Shown one piece after another: positions 40,051 to 49,805 of a DNA stretch of 64,000 nt. Made by a program: the position numbers and the translations under genes. The notes under the pieces are model-generated. The model made no database searches. It had not been told where the DNA came from and was given only the letters and a program-made list of their open reading frames with translations. This DNA is from Huiozyma naganishii CBS 8797 (lineage: Eukaryota; Ascomycota; Saccharomycetes; Saccharomycetales; Saccharomycetaceae), in contig NC_035930.1 of assembly GCF_000348985.1 (NCBI RefSeq), positions 310,001 to 374,000 of the forward strand. The letters run 5' to 3'. Position 1 is the stretch's first letter. Every line of letters starts with the position of its first letter.

Positions 40051-41019
40051 ATGTCTGCTCAATTTGAAATGCAGCTCTATCTTTCCAGACCGTATTTGAC
40101 TCGACAGCAAATACTTTGTGCACAGAAGAACACCATCCATGACCGCAGGTCCTATAATAGAAAGAAACTGCTCATAATTAAGTTTTTGACTGACCTCACT
40201 TTGCAGCTGAATCTTCCCAGAAAGACATTGGAGACGGCTATCTACTATTACCAGCGCTATCATTTATTCAACCTGTTCGAAACAGAATTATGCTATACTG
40301 TAGCAACAAGTTGCCTTGTTTTAGGATGCAAACAAGCGGAAACGTTCAAAAAGGCAAACGAGATCTGCACTCTGTCTTTAAGACTCAGAAAAATGAGTAA
40401 TATAAACTCTGAGGTGCTGGACGCTTTCAAAAAAAGGATCTTTCAAATCGAACTGCGAATACTAGAATCTTGTGGGTTTGACTATAGGGTAAACAATTAT
40501 GTTCACATTGACGACTACATTTTTAAATTTGGCAAAACATATGCTCTGGATGTGAATATATGCCATACAGCATGGATTATAGCGTACGATGTGTTAAAAT
40601 TGGATCTTTTACTGACAGTACCGCAGCATATTATAGCCCTAGCTACTTTGAAAGTTGCGTGCAAGCTTTTGGAGAAACCAGAGAATCTTTGTTCCCAATA
40701 TGAAATGGGGAATACCGATAGAGACTTGATAAATGAGGCATACTTTAGCATTATTAATTTTTACATTAATGCGTTCGACCTTTGCGATTTAAAAGACAAT
40801 TTACCCTCATATATCCCACCCATTAGCATAGAGAGGTTTATGGTTTTGAAGGCCAATAGTGGACCGGAAGAAGGGCTGACTGAACTGACTGAAAGTGATG
40901 TCGGGTCCGACAGATTCTTGGAGGAGCAGAGACAATATTCAGTACGTGAAAGAAGATATGTGCTATCAACTGACATAATGCGAGATGAGGTTGAAGCTTT
41001 GAAGATATCGGGAAGATGA
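40051..41019 (+). CDS. CTK2: Ctk2, cyclin subunit of CTDK-I kinase
   Basis: A 322-aa cyclin (S. cerevisiae 323) from ATG 40051 (MSAQFEMQLYLSRPYLTRQQ), which aligns with the known Ctk2 start. Cyclin-box segments include RKKLLIIKFLTDLTLQLNLP, KTLETAIYYYQRYHLFNLFE and QIELRILESCGFDYRVNNYV. With Ctk1 and Ctk3 it phosphorylates Ser2 of the Pol II CTD. It converges on BET4. S. cerevisiae orthologue: YJL006C. Confidence 0.96.
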   Translation: MSAQFEMQLYLSRPYLTRQQILCAQKNTIHDRRSYNRKKLLIIKFLTDLTLQLNLPRKTLETAIYYYQRYHLFNLFETELCYTVATSCLVLGCKQAETFKKANEICTLSLRLRKMSNINSEVLDAFKKRIFQIELRILESCGFDYRVNNYVHIDDYIFKFGKTYALDVNICHTAWIIAYDVLKLDLLLTVPQHIIALATLKVACKLLEKPENLCSQYEMGNTDRDLINEAYFSIINFYINAFDLCDLKDNLPSYIPPISIERFMVLKANSGPEEGLTELTESDVGSDRFLEEQRQYSVRERRYVLSTDIMRDEVEALKISGR

Positions 41020-41081
41020 CTAAAGCAAGGATCATATTTACTATACACGCATTTTAATACTTAAAGGATAGAAATATACCC

Positions 41082-42172
41082 TCACTGTTTGGATAAAAGG
41101 TGGAGGTACCTGTTTTTACGTAAAGGATCCATTACGACGAGTTTCTCCAAATACTGGACTGAATGCGATTCAAACCCAGGCGAAAGTTCCTTTTGTCTTT
41201 GTTCTATTACCAACAAAATCTTCAGACACCAGCTATTGTCAGAACCTGAAAATTCGATGTCGTCGTCATTGATCATCAAGATGTTAGTTGTCATACTCTC
41301 CAAAAATCTGATGTACTGCTCTTTGCCCAAAATACTCTGAACCAAAGGATAATTGACAAACCAATTGATATAAAACCAGACAGATTGATCTTCGGCGTCC
41401 GTAAACATAGCGTTGGTTAGGTAGTTTATTTCCTTCTCCATAAATTCTTTTCTATCTTCGATTTCACCATTAGCGAACATGCGGTCTATCAGTTGTACTC
41501 TTTGATGCCACGCAGAAAAGTTGGATATGTTGTTGTTAATTTTTTTTGAGGCGTAAGCTAGCTCTCCGGCATCCATGCTTTTACCAGTTATATTTTCAAG
41601 TTTGCCGACGACCATCCTTCTGTAATGCCAGCCATGAAAGTTTCGGGCGTCTACTTCTAGCAACGCACTCACTATATCAAGCTCTCTTTCCCAAACAGAA
41701 GCGGGCGATCCAGGATAGTTGTTCAAAACCCAAATTCTATGGTTCCAGATCCAGTACACTTTAGGAAACTTTTTCAACTGAACCATGATAAATTTCAGTT
41801 CCTTATCCCAAAATTGTAGTGGTAACTCGGTTTTCAACTTCGCGATTATATCTCTTCTGTAGTTCCACATGGTGTTGAACTCAGGATTCATATCGAGCAA
41901 CTTTGTTGTGTCTTCTAAAGCGGTGAGGCTGTGGTCATTTTTGTCTCTACGGTCTAGCGTTGAGTTGACCAGCGAGCTGTATACGTCGATTTTCATCCGA
42001 TCCTTTTCTTTTTTCTGCTTAAGCTGATCTTTTGTCCATTGTCTTCTTTTTACACCGTGCTGAATATCATAGAAGTTGTGTTAGTAGATGATGAGGGAGT
42101 CTTTGAGGCGACGTCGACATGGGGAAAGATACCGAAACCCCCATTATCCAAGGATTTCTGAACACATACCAT
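41082..42172 (-). CDS. BET4: Bet4, alpha subunit of Rab geranylgeranyltransferase (two exons)
   Basis: Exon 1 is only the ATG (42170-42172). The intron is 42060-42169 and exon 2 is 42059-41082, giving 326 aa (S. cerevisiae 327). Exon 2 starts HGVKRRQWTKDQLKQKKEKD, as expected for Bet4; without the intron the frame would begin 22 residues later. Prenyltransferase-alpha repeats follow: NPEFNTMWNYRRDII, KVYWIWNHRIWVL, NFHGWHYRRMVV, NFSAWHQRVQLID and EDQSVWFYINWFV. With Bet2 it prenylates Ypt/Rab GTPases. It is divergent from MAD2, as in YJL031C-YJL030W. Confidence 0.95.
42060..42169 (-). other. BET4 spliceosomal intron (110 nt)
   Basis: The 5' splice site GTATGT directly follows the start codon. 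The branch site TACTAAC (42086-42080, minus strand) and acceptor CAG at 42062-42060 are canonical for yeast. The joined frame restores the conserved Bet4 N-terminus. Confidence 0.95.
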
Positions 42173-42371
42173 CTCTTCAAATGCTGTGATTCCCGCAATG
42201 GAATCAAGGTATGCTGTGCAACAATTTAGGTTCAACCTTAACTAAAGAAAGGTTGGCATAATTTAAGTCTTTTTAGTTTTATTTTTCGCAATGTATAAAA
42301 TGACCATAGACAGATGTAAACTCATGATTTAAAACAAACACCCACTTAACAGGAAACACAACTTGGTAGGA

Positions 42372-42983
42372 ATGGAGGGGTCAATAGCATTAAAGGGTTC
42401 AACGCGGCTTATAACAGAGTTTTTTGAGTATAGTATAAGTACCATCCTTTACCAGCGCGGTGTGTATCCTGAAGAGGACTTTTCAAAGGTAAAGAAATAT
42501 GATATCACCCTAATGAAAACGGTGGATGACGAGTTAAAGACATATATACGGAAAATTCTGATACAGGTTCATAACTGGGTATTGGGAGGAAAGTGTCACA
42601 AGCTGGTTATCTGCATAATTGACAAGGATGATGGTAGCGTTACTGAAAGGTGGGCATTTGACATTGTAAGGTTGGCAGCAAGAACCGAGGCGGACGGGCA
42701 AGAGGGGGCAGTTTCTACATCAGAACAGTCTGTGGAAGAAACGCGGAAACAAATAAGGGCTTTGATCAGACAAATTACAGCCAGCGTAACGTTCCTTCCG
42801 GAATTGAGTAATGAAGGTAATTATACATTCAATGTTTTAGCATATACCGATGCATACACCAATGTTCCTATGGAGTGGGGGGACTCAGATAGCAAGGAGA
42901 TTGAAGGAGGGGAGGTTGTACAATTCAAGAACTTTTCCACGAATGATCATAAAGTCAGCGCTGAAGTTAGCTATAGGTTTTAG
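42372..42983 (+). CDS. MAD2: Mad2, spindle checkpoint HORMA protein
   Basis: A 203-aa HORMA protein from ATG 42372 (S. cerevisiae 196). The start MEGSIALKGSTRLITEFFEY, then SISTILYQRGVYPEEDF, matches the family. The core has VHNWVLGGKCHKLVICIIDK and IRQITASVTFLPEL, and the safety-belt end ENDHKV-like region reads VQFKNFSTNDHKVSAEVSYR. A short Glu/Gln-rich insert lies at about 105-125. Mad2 binds Mad1 and Cdc20 to hold anaphase until kinetochores attach. Confidence 0.97.
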   Translation: MEGSIALKGSTRLITEFFEYSISTILYQRGVYPEEDFSKVKKYDITLMKTVDDELKTYIRKILIQVHNWVLGGKCHKLVICIIDKDDGSVTERWAFDIVRLAARTEADGQEGAVSTSEQSVEETRKQIRALIRQITASVTFLPELSNEGNYTFNVLAYTDAYTNVPMEWGDSDSKEIEGGEVVQFKNFSTNDHKVSAEVSYRF

Positions 42984-43304
42984 AGCATGAAAATGATGTT
43001 ACATCGGTCTTTTAAGTGAAGCAATACAATATGGATTGGGACGAAAGCTAACGGCTTTGATAAAAGTCAGCTATATCAAATATGATATTTCAAATATTCA
43101 AAGTGGCATGACCTTGAGGAGTTCGCCCGCGGCAGGAGCATCGTTCTAAGCCATTTCTTTTAATTTCTATGTCCTATTTCATATATACACAAGAGACAAA
43201 TATAGAATAATGGAGAACTGTTACGCTTATACTGGACTTCATATGGACGTTACCTCCTACAAGATACATTGGTCGGAACAGTGGGCAGCATAAAAATAAA
43301 AATT
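42984..43304. other. MAD2 / tRNA-Met spacer
   Basis: MAD2 3' flank and tRNA terminator (T5 runs in the reverse strand at 43291-43304). Nothing else was seen. Confidence 0.5.
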
Positions 43305-43377
43305 TGCTCCAGGGGAGGTTCGAACTCTCGACCTTCAGATTATGAGACTGACGCTCTTCCGACTGAGCTACTGAAGC
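43305..43377 (-). tRNA. Elongator tRNA-Met (anticodon CAU)
   Basis: The 73-nt sequence read leftward begins GCTTCAGTAGCTCAGTCGGA. Anticodon loop CTCATAA is closed by GTCAG... in the stem TCAGT/ATCTGA region, the T arm is GAGAGTTCGAACCTCCCCT and the acceptor end is GGAGC plus A. It matches yeast elongator tRNA-Met rather than the initiator, which starts AGCGCCG. An LTR begins 16 nt upstream. Confidence 0.96.
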
Positions 43378-43393
43378 TTGAATTATATATTTT

Positions 43394-43605
43394 TGTTGTA
43401 AAATAGCGTTAATCATAATCAATGTTTTAAGTAAACTTCAAGGTACATAAGAGTCTAAACAGTGATCAACTGTCCGTCCTCTCTATATAAAGATTATATA
43501 GAAGGAGGATATATAAAAAAAGTGAGACGAGGATTCCAATAATTGGTGACGCCGGGTCAGACCTCATTAGCTTAGGTCTACCCGTCTGTATTTGACGAAA
43601 GTCGT
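43394..43605 (+). repeat. Solo LTR upstream of tRNA-Met (family A, copy 2)
   Basis: It starts TGTTGTAAAATAGCG and aligns with 12794-13030, sharing AAGAGTCTAAACAGTGATCA, TGTCCGTCCTCTCTATATAA and GAGGATTCCAAT. It begins 16 nt from the mature tRNA 5' end, on the opposite strand. No internal sequence follows. The 3' boundary is approximate. Confidence 0.75.
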
Positions 43606-44340
43606 TTTTTTGTTGCATGCCGTGAAACGATATCTGAACTTTTTTTTAAATAGTTCACACTATTATATACAATAAAGCCTGGTCTCTTTTTAAAATGCGG
43701 TTCCAGAATATCTGTATCATTCCTTAATAAAGGCGTTGAATTAAACAATACGCTAGTTATCTATTAAACGCTTACGTTCCTTTTCATAAAACAAGAAAAA
43801 CTTCCGAGAAGCCACAACCTTTTGATGATCTAAGAATGTATAGGTTATTAGAAAAAGAGACTTTACAAAATGTGCTTGCCCTCTGGATATACTGGCAACT
43901 AGAAAAAGCAATTCTTAGCTTCTGCGCTGCGACGAAAAACATACTTCTTTTATTCTGTGGCTATAGATTTTCAGTAGTAAACAAATCTCTTGCTACAAAA
44001 GAGTTATATCTATTCTGCTGCGTCTCATGACGTACTATTCTCCTTTCAGAATGTGGCCCCTTCACCTGTTTTCCCACCGTAGAGACAGCATTATTTAAAA
44101 GTCGATTATAAATTAGCTTTGAAAGCAGCTATGACAAATTTACTGAGGAAAGGAGCGTGAGAATATACTAGTCTAAAGAGAATCATATATAATCAGTAGT
44201 TTTACAACGTTTACAAAAGCATTTTTAGATATCATGCGAAACAATGTCTTTGAAAGGAGAATAGATATTAATTGGTAAGAGTACTTGCATACCAGAAGCC
44301 ACAGTCACTTTCGGCACGAACACTTGGCGGTCCAACTCTC
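43606..44340. other. Spacer between LTR and MSG5
   Basis: One 64-codon frame (43836-44030, plus) rich in Leu, Ile and Cys lacks recognisable motifs. Nothing else was recognised. Confidence 0.45.
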
Positions 44341-45642
44341 CTACTTCAAGGTGGTCATTCTATTTTGAGCGACAAATTCAGAAGGTGTCGTAGGGGTCAA
44401 CTCCGCGGAGATCCCCAATGGTACCGGGTTCTGAGTTAACATGTTTGAATCTGCTGAGACTTGATGGTTGTCATTATTGCTTTGACTATTAGAGAATGAA
44501 TCGTTCCCGTCCAGTTTGTTCAATACGTCATTCCACTCCATCAACTGGAAAATTAATCCCATGTTGGGGCTCACGTCCTTTGCCACCGACTTCAGTTTAC
44601 CGTATGCCTCATTCAGAGACAAATTATCGTATCTCATAATGTATGCGACGATTAGCGAGGCTGATCTGGAGACACCGCACTGGCAGTGTATCAGTATCCT
44701 TTTCCCCTGGAGAGTGGCTCTGTGCATGATTTCGGTGAGCCTATTCAAATCCTCTGATATCTTCGACAAATGCGACCATTCGATGTGGTGGTACTCGATT
44801 TTCTGTTGGAAATCATCTGGGATGTATACCTGTAAATTTGGGATTTCCTCTGCAACATTAATGACGAGGTCGAAGTCAAGAATCTCAGTCAACTTGGGTT
44901 CTGAGTATAGATATATGTTCGGGTTCAATACCAAGAGGGGTCCATGTGGGTAAGCTCCCTTCGAATATATCGCTCTGTCCTCCGGATTGCTATCTGAACC
45001 ATACCCGACAGTCACAGACTCCTTACACCCTCCCGTAGAAGCAGCAGCATACGTTTTCCCCGTAGTTGCGGTATCTGCTGGAGTACTGTCCTTCGAAGGT
45101 GTCGGTATGAATATATGCTGTAATTTCCCCTTCCCAAGAGGTTTTGGACAACTTCCCGCCAGCGGTGTTGTAATTTCGATGTCTGAAATAGTCTGCGACC
45201 TGTTCCGTGAATGTTTCTTGAGATTGCTCGTATTTACAGACAACGAAAGGGAATAGTTTCTGCTCAGTGTCAAACTCCCCTTCTTGTGACCGAGGGTTGA
45301 ATGTATGGGTGAATGTGTACCACTCGATGGCGACTTACCATTTGTCCCACACGAATATATTGACGCCTCACTTCTTCTTTTCACTATCTGTGGCCTAGAC
45401 GGCTGCTGCTGCGACGGAGTTCTAACGGGCAGAACTCTCAGGGGAACCCCCTCTTGGTTTGGGAAACTGGAATCTGCATCCATACTATCCGACAGGGCCT
45501 TCTCATTACTTTCTATCGAAAGTGACAGGTTCTTCATATTCCTTTTCTGCAAAGAGCCTGTTACAGTATTTCTCAGAAGCAAGTGCTCCTGTCGTACCTC
45601 ATCAGCACTCGACGGTGGTACTGTTATCATATCCTTGTCCAT
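44341..45642 (-). CDS. MSG5: Msg5/Sdp1-type dual-specificity MAP kinase phosphatase
   Basis: The 433-aa protein starts at ATG 45642 (MDKDMITVPPSSADEVRQEH). The first 230 residues are Ser/Thr-rich with a docking-like segment. The phosphatase domain starts at about 235 (GPLLVLNPNIYLYSEP). It contains the general-acid region EYHHIEWSHLSKISEDLN and the signature HCQCGVSRSAS, with catalytic Cys at residue 320 and Arg at 326. Such enzymes inactivate Fus3 and Slt2. Order MSG5-VAC7-POR1-OCA2 matches YNL053W-YNL056W and supports MSG5 over its paralogue SDP1. Confidence 0.93.
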   Translation of the reverse strand: MDKDMITVPPSSADEVRQEHLLLRNTVTGSLQKRNMKNLSLSIESNEKALSDSMDADSSFPNQEGVPLRVLPVRTPSQQQPSRPQIVKRRSEASIYSCGTNGKSPSSGTHSPIHSTLGHKKGSLTLSRNYSLSLSVNTSNLKKHSRNRSQTISDIEITTPLAGSCPKPLGKGKLQHIFIPTPSKDSTPADTATTGKTYAAASTGGCKESVTVGYGSDSNPEDRAIYSKGAYPHGPLLVLNPNIYLYSEPKLTEILDFDLVINVAEEIPNLQVYIPDDFQQKIEYHHIEWSHLSKISEDLNRLTEIMHRATLQGKRILIHCQCGVSRSASLIVAYIMRYDNLSLNEAYGKLKSVAKDVSPNMGLIFQLMEWNDVLNKLDGNDSFSNSQSNNDNHQVSADSNMLTQNPVPLGISAELTPTTPSEFVAQNRMTTLK

Positions 45643-46451
45643 ACTTTGATGCAAGCTTTTTGTAGAGTATCAGATGGGGCGGAAGATGGAACACAGAATA
45701 GCGCAGCGGTGAGTAGAGCCCCAAGCCAAATAAACTAAACTTGTTTCTGGATGATTTGTACCAAAAGTATACCCGGTTTCCGATATACCAGCCTGCGTTT
45801 CTCGACAAGCAATACTGTCCCCCTACTATATAGAGATTTGAATGGAAACTGCGACCTGTTCAAGGCAATACTGCCACTTTTTTTTTTTTTCCTTGATTCT
45901 ATTTGGTATATGTAACAGGGCCCTCTTTTTTGCTGTCCCTCTTTCTCTTGCTCAAGAACCAAACACGCAACACCGTATATGCCAAACACGTCCGAGACAC
46001 ACGACCTGCTCGAGCAGCCCTTTGGCAATCCTCTCGCAAAGAACCGTCATCGATATATATGGTATTTGCAGAAAGAGGGAAATTCGCGGGCCCGCGTCGA
46101 GACCTGTCCCAAACAGGAATCACGCTTTACTATATTTGGAACCAGCCGAGAAAGCGTGTTTCTATTTTGGGCCGCACAGATCCCGTTTCAGCGCTCGAGA
46201 GCGACGGGACGTCCCGTCGCTCTCGAGCGCCGAGCTGGGGGTGTCTGGTGTACCTGGTGACGGGCACGCCCTTCTACGGGGCCATCATCACATCTCAACA
46301 CCTGTAGTCTGCGCTTTCGGAATGTGTAACGGTCCATGTGAAGAGTTGATTAAAGGGTGGCAACTATCTTCTTTACGTATGATAAATTCAAGTATGTAAC
46401 TACAAAAAAGAAAAGGGAAAGCGGGGTGATGTGTTGGGCCTCAGAAAGCGA
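45643..46451. other. MSG5 upstream / VAC7 3' spacer
   Basis: About 800 bp. Overlapping frames exist on both strands but none has family motifs. The left half is the MSG5 promoter, with a T11-12 run near 45880. The right half contains the 40-bp palindrome at 46191-46230. Confidence 0.5.
46191..46230. repeat. Perfect 40-bp palindrome
   Basis: GCGCTCGAGAGCGACGGGAC (46191-46210) is followed without spacer by its exact reverse complement (46211-46230). The flanking bases (A 46190, C 46231) do not pair. It is GC-rich (28 of 40) in a GC-poorer spacer, about 550 bp upstream of the MSG5 start. The function is unknown. Confidence 0.97.
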
Positions 46452-49400
46452 TCACAGCATGTCAATCGGGTCACCCGGGTAGTTGCCTCCCTCTAGATAG
46501 TCACCTACCCCATCGTCGTCGACCGAGACATTGGCCGACTTCTGTATTGAGAACGCCTTTTCACTGCCAAACAGGGGGACGTTGTACTTCATCGTGCCTC
46601 TCAACAGAAGCTGGTAGTCGTGCTTGATGAGTTTCCCCCACTTGTCATTTTCGTCCTCCTTCTTGGACAAGCCAGGGTCCAGGACTTTCAACGTCGACAT
46701 AGACAGTGAGTACCTTCTGTTAAAGAACCCGCCCTCAAAACTCAGCGGGGAATCGAGTCTCTTGATAGTACCCAAATGTATCGTAGTGTCGTCTAGTAAC
46801 ATCTCTGTTCTAGCGAAAATATCTAGTTCCACAGAGTTTATCCATATGGTGAAAAACCCGGGGTTGAACGCAGATGCAGTGATGTCGAAGATCAGCTCAT
46901 CAACACTCGAGATGACGTTATCTAGCAGGACAATGTCGAAATTTTGCAATTCCTTGTTTGTTGCCAGCGAAAACCCAAATAGGAACCCCACAGCCAGCAG
47001 GGAGATGACCACAACGGTGAAGTACAGACAGTTCTTCAATCTCGCCCAACCTGATCTTTTCGTTGCAAAATTGTGCGGAGAGTAACCTAACGGATCCTTC
47101 GAAATCCTTCGTCTCGAAAGGTGTCTCAGTGGTGTGTACTCATTGACTCCGGGGGGCACCATATAGTCGGAATACCCGTTCACTAAATGCTTCCTGAAAT
47201 GTTCCCCGTTGTAACCGGAATGTCTATTCATCCCATGTGCCCCCTCCGTATATGTATGGAAGTTTGCGTTGTCTAGCATTGCGTCGTCATCGTCCACCTC
47301 CTCTTCATCCTCGTAATCGGAGATTTGCGGCCTTGACTCCAAATCAGGTCGATGACTGTAGTAAAACATCGAGTCCTCATCGTAGGTGTCATTGTCGTTA
47401 CCATGAGCTCTGTAATGGCCATTGCTATCCGTGTTGTACTCTTCCTCCTCCTCTTTTATGATGTTGGGCTCATTGAAGTAATAACTTGTTTGGTAGCATG
47501 GATTTTGGTGAGGTCCATTCGGCGCTCTCTTCGTGTCGTGTTCGGAGATGAAGCTATGCATTTTGACACTCCCAGGGTTCCCAGTGTTCCCAGGGGTGTT
47601 TACACCGTGGTTATTATCCGGACCTCTATGCGATGCGTGATTGTTATTGTTTCCGGTCTTTATAGGCCCGGCGTTGTTATCCGTACCCATATCTGAAACC
47701 TCGTCTGACTGTTCAATGTAGTCTTCGAGATTCACGTTATCAGGAACACCGGAGTACCTTCTCGCTGGGGCCCCCGTAGTATCAAATATTTTGGAGATCG
47801 TAGTCCGCAAAACCCGCTTCCCGTCCCTTTTCTTATTTAATCGAAGGTTGGAGTTCGAAGTGGACTGATTCACTTGTGCGACTCTGTGTAATGAGCCCGG
47901 TATAGAGGGAGTCATGCTACTCAGTCCCGTGACGCTCATTCTTTTGTCCGGGGATCTGTTTTGCTGTTCGTAGACAAAGGACTTTACGGACTGGATGTCG
48001 TTTTGCCTCTCTGGTCGCTGTGTCGAGTGAACACTAGACATGTCTTCCATACTTGGGTTGTGTAGGCTTGTAAAAGTAAGAATATTATCAGGATTGTTGT
48101 TTGTGTTCAAATTGGACGTTGCGGAGGCTGCACCGGGGGCCAACTGCAAATGCGAGCTCCCAGTAAGGTGGTTAGTGGGCAAGTTCGTTGCGCTTAGCTG
48201 GCCCACGGTATGCGGAGACAGTATCCCACCCGTGCTAATATGCCGTGGTGTTTTCAGTCTGTTCATGCGCTGTTTCTTGTCCGTGTTCAATAAGGGTACA
48301 CTCATTTTCGAAGCTATCCCATGCACTTTGGCACCATTGTGATCTATAAACTGTGGGTCGTTCCCCGTCACCAGGTCCTTCATGTTGAGTCCGCCTGCAG
48401 GAAGTGCCATCGAGCTAGCGCTTGGGTAAATCAGGTTTTTCGTCGAGTTGGCTGCGGATTCATATACAAACGTCTCCTCAGAGTCACTTATTTCGTTCTC
48501 TCCGACCGCGGAGGCGAGTCTCGCAGCAAAGAAATCTGTTCTGTTTGGTTTCTGAGAGGCATCCACTTCATCCGGCGATTGCACAGCCTCCGATTCTGCG
48601 TTGTTGCCATTAACCAGGGGCAATTTCTCTGCAACGATGGAGGTGTTAGTAGTGGGAGGTTGCTGCTCATCTTTCTTCCCGCCCGTTTCCTGATTTTTGT
48701 TCAGGGGTCTCCTCCCGCCCAGTTTATCGTTCCCGTCCCTACCCTTTGGTTCCATCCTCCTCCCGTTCGACACAACGGGTTCGTTCCTCGCAGGGGATGC
48801 TTTGTTTGCGTTAGCGTTTGGAGTCTTGTCGTTGAACAGCAGAAGGTCCCGCGACGTCATGGCGGCAATCGGCGGCCTTTCTATTATTTTGCTAGATGGT
48901 CTCTGCTCTGTTGAGTTTGAAGTGGACCGTGCAAGTTCCTCAGTGCTGCTGCTGCTGCTGTTGTTGTTATTGTTATTGCCTGTACCCTCTTTTGTCAGCT
49001 CCGCGGCACCAGCAGACGAATCAGCGATCCCTCTAGATCTATCCTGTTTTCTTGAGACGTCCAATTCCCCAGTCACTTTCCCCCCCGAGGAGAGCGATTC
49101 TGAACCTCTTGCCCCCATTGATGACGACGATGGCGGTGGGAGTATCCCTGTAGAATGTACCGATGCTGTGTTAGAGTGTGAAGAGCGTGCATCTGGCATT
49201 ACCGTGATTTTTGTATCTGGTACACCGTTTGACATTGCAAGGTGCTTGTTCAGCAGACTTCCTTGCTCTAGATCCTTGGACTCTATGAGGAGTGAGCTCT
49301 TCTTGCTCTTCAAGAAGGAAGAAGTACTATTATTATTATTATTATTATTGTTGTTGTTGTTGTTGTTCACTGTGCTGTTCAAAACTGACGTCGGCAGCGG

Positions 49401-49805
49401 GTTATTATCTATCAGGTTACTGCTACTACCACCGTCTTTGTCATTGGCGATAGTATCTCGATCATGTAACACATGCTGCGCATTATCAGATATTTGTTCC
49501 TGGTCCGCACCACTGCCTGATACATCCTCTGGTCCCTGTACAGCCGTTGTATTCTTTCTTCTTGCGATGTCTGCCTGACTCTTCTTCCTCTTTGATAAAT
49601 TCCTGAGCAACTCATCCTGCCCCCGCAATAAACTCCCACCATCATGCAAATCCATTTCACTACCACCACCAAGATCATTAGTATTACTGTTGGTGGGCGG
49701 GTTATGGGTTATAAGTAGTTGTGGCCCTGGCGTGTCGATCGTTTCTGTTTCCACCACAAAATTGTGGGTTGATTTATTGTCAGCAGCGACCCCAGCCTGA
49801 CCCAT
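46452..49805 (-). CDS. VAC7: Vac7, vacuolar regulator of Fab1 lipid kinase
   Basis: A 1117-aa protein (S. cerevisiae 1165). About 900 residues are disordered and rich in Asn, Ser, Gly and Asp. They include an N-tract of about 13 (residues 147-159) and a mixed N/S tract near 280. One membrane helix lies at about 925-945 (YFTVVVISLLAVGFLFGFSL). The C-terminal lumenal domain is conserved (FDIVLLDNVISSVDELIFDI, NPGFFTIWINSVELDIFART). It activates Fab1 to make PI(3,5)P2, the lipid also bound by Atg18. It is divergent from POR1. Confidence 0.93.
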   Translation of the reverse strand: MGQAGVAADNKSTHNFVVETETIDTPGPQLLITHNPPTNSNTNDLGGGSEMDLHDGGSLLRGQDELLRNLSKRKKSQADIARRKNTTAVQGPEDVSGSGADQEQISDNAQHVLHDRDTIANDKDGGSSSNLIDNNPLPTSVLNSTVNNNNNNNNNNNNNSTSSFLKSKKSSLLIESKDLEQGSLLNKHLAMSNGVPDTKITVMPDARSSHSNTASVHSTGILPPPSSSSMGARGSESLSSGGKVTGELDVSRKQDRSRGIADSSAGAAELTKEGTGNNNNNNSSSSSTEELARSTSNSTEQRPSSKIIERPPIAAMTSRDLLLFNDKTPNANANKASPARNEPVVSNGRRMEPKGRDGNDKLGGRRPLNKNQETGGKKDEQQPPTTNTSIVAEKLPLVNGNNAESEAVQSPDEVDASQKPNRTDFFAARLASAVGENEISDSEETFVYESAANSTKNLIYPSASSMALPAGGLNMKDLVTGNDPQFIDHNGAKVHGIASKMSVPLLNTDKKQRMNRLKTPRHISTGGILSPHTVGQLSATNLPTNHLTGSSHLQLAPGAASATSNLNTNNNPDNILTFTSLHNPSMEDMSSVHSTQRPERQNDIQSVKSFVYEQQNRSPDKRMSVTGLSSMTPSIPGSLHRVAQVNQSTSNSNLRLNKKRDGKRVLRTTISKIFDTTGAPARRYSGVPDNVNLEDYIEQSDEVSDMGTDNNAGPIKTGNNNNHASHRGPDNNHGVNTPGNTGNPGSVKMHSFISEHDTKRAPNGPHQNPCYQTSYYFNEPNIIKEEEEEYNTDSNGHYRAHGNDNDTYDEDSMFYYSHRPDLESRPQISDYEDEEEVDDDDAMLDNANFHTYTEGAHGMNRHSGYNGEHFRKHLVNGYSDYMVPPGVNEYTPLRHLSRRRISKDPLGYSPHNFATKRSGWARLKNCLYFTVVVISLLAVGFLFGFSLATNKELQNFDIVLLDNVISSVDELIFDITASAFNPGFFTIWINSVELDIFARTEMLLDDTTIHLGTIKRLDSPLSFEGGFFNRRYSLSMSTLKVLDPGLSKKEDENDKWGKLIKHDYQLLLRGTMKYNVPLFGSEKAFSIQKSANVSVDDDGVGDYLEGGNYPGDPIDML

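Noticed and set aside
43836..44030. 64-codon plus-strand frame as a small gene.
   Set aside because: No motif, no homologue recognised, composition typical of AT-rich spacer.
48697..49578. 293-codon plus-strand frame opposite VAC7.
   Set aside because: Leucine-rich antisense of the Asn/Ser repeats of VAC7; no motif.
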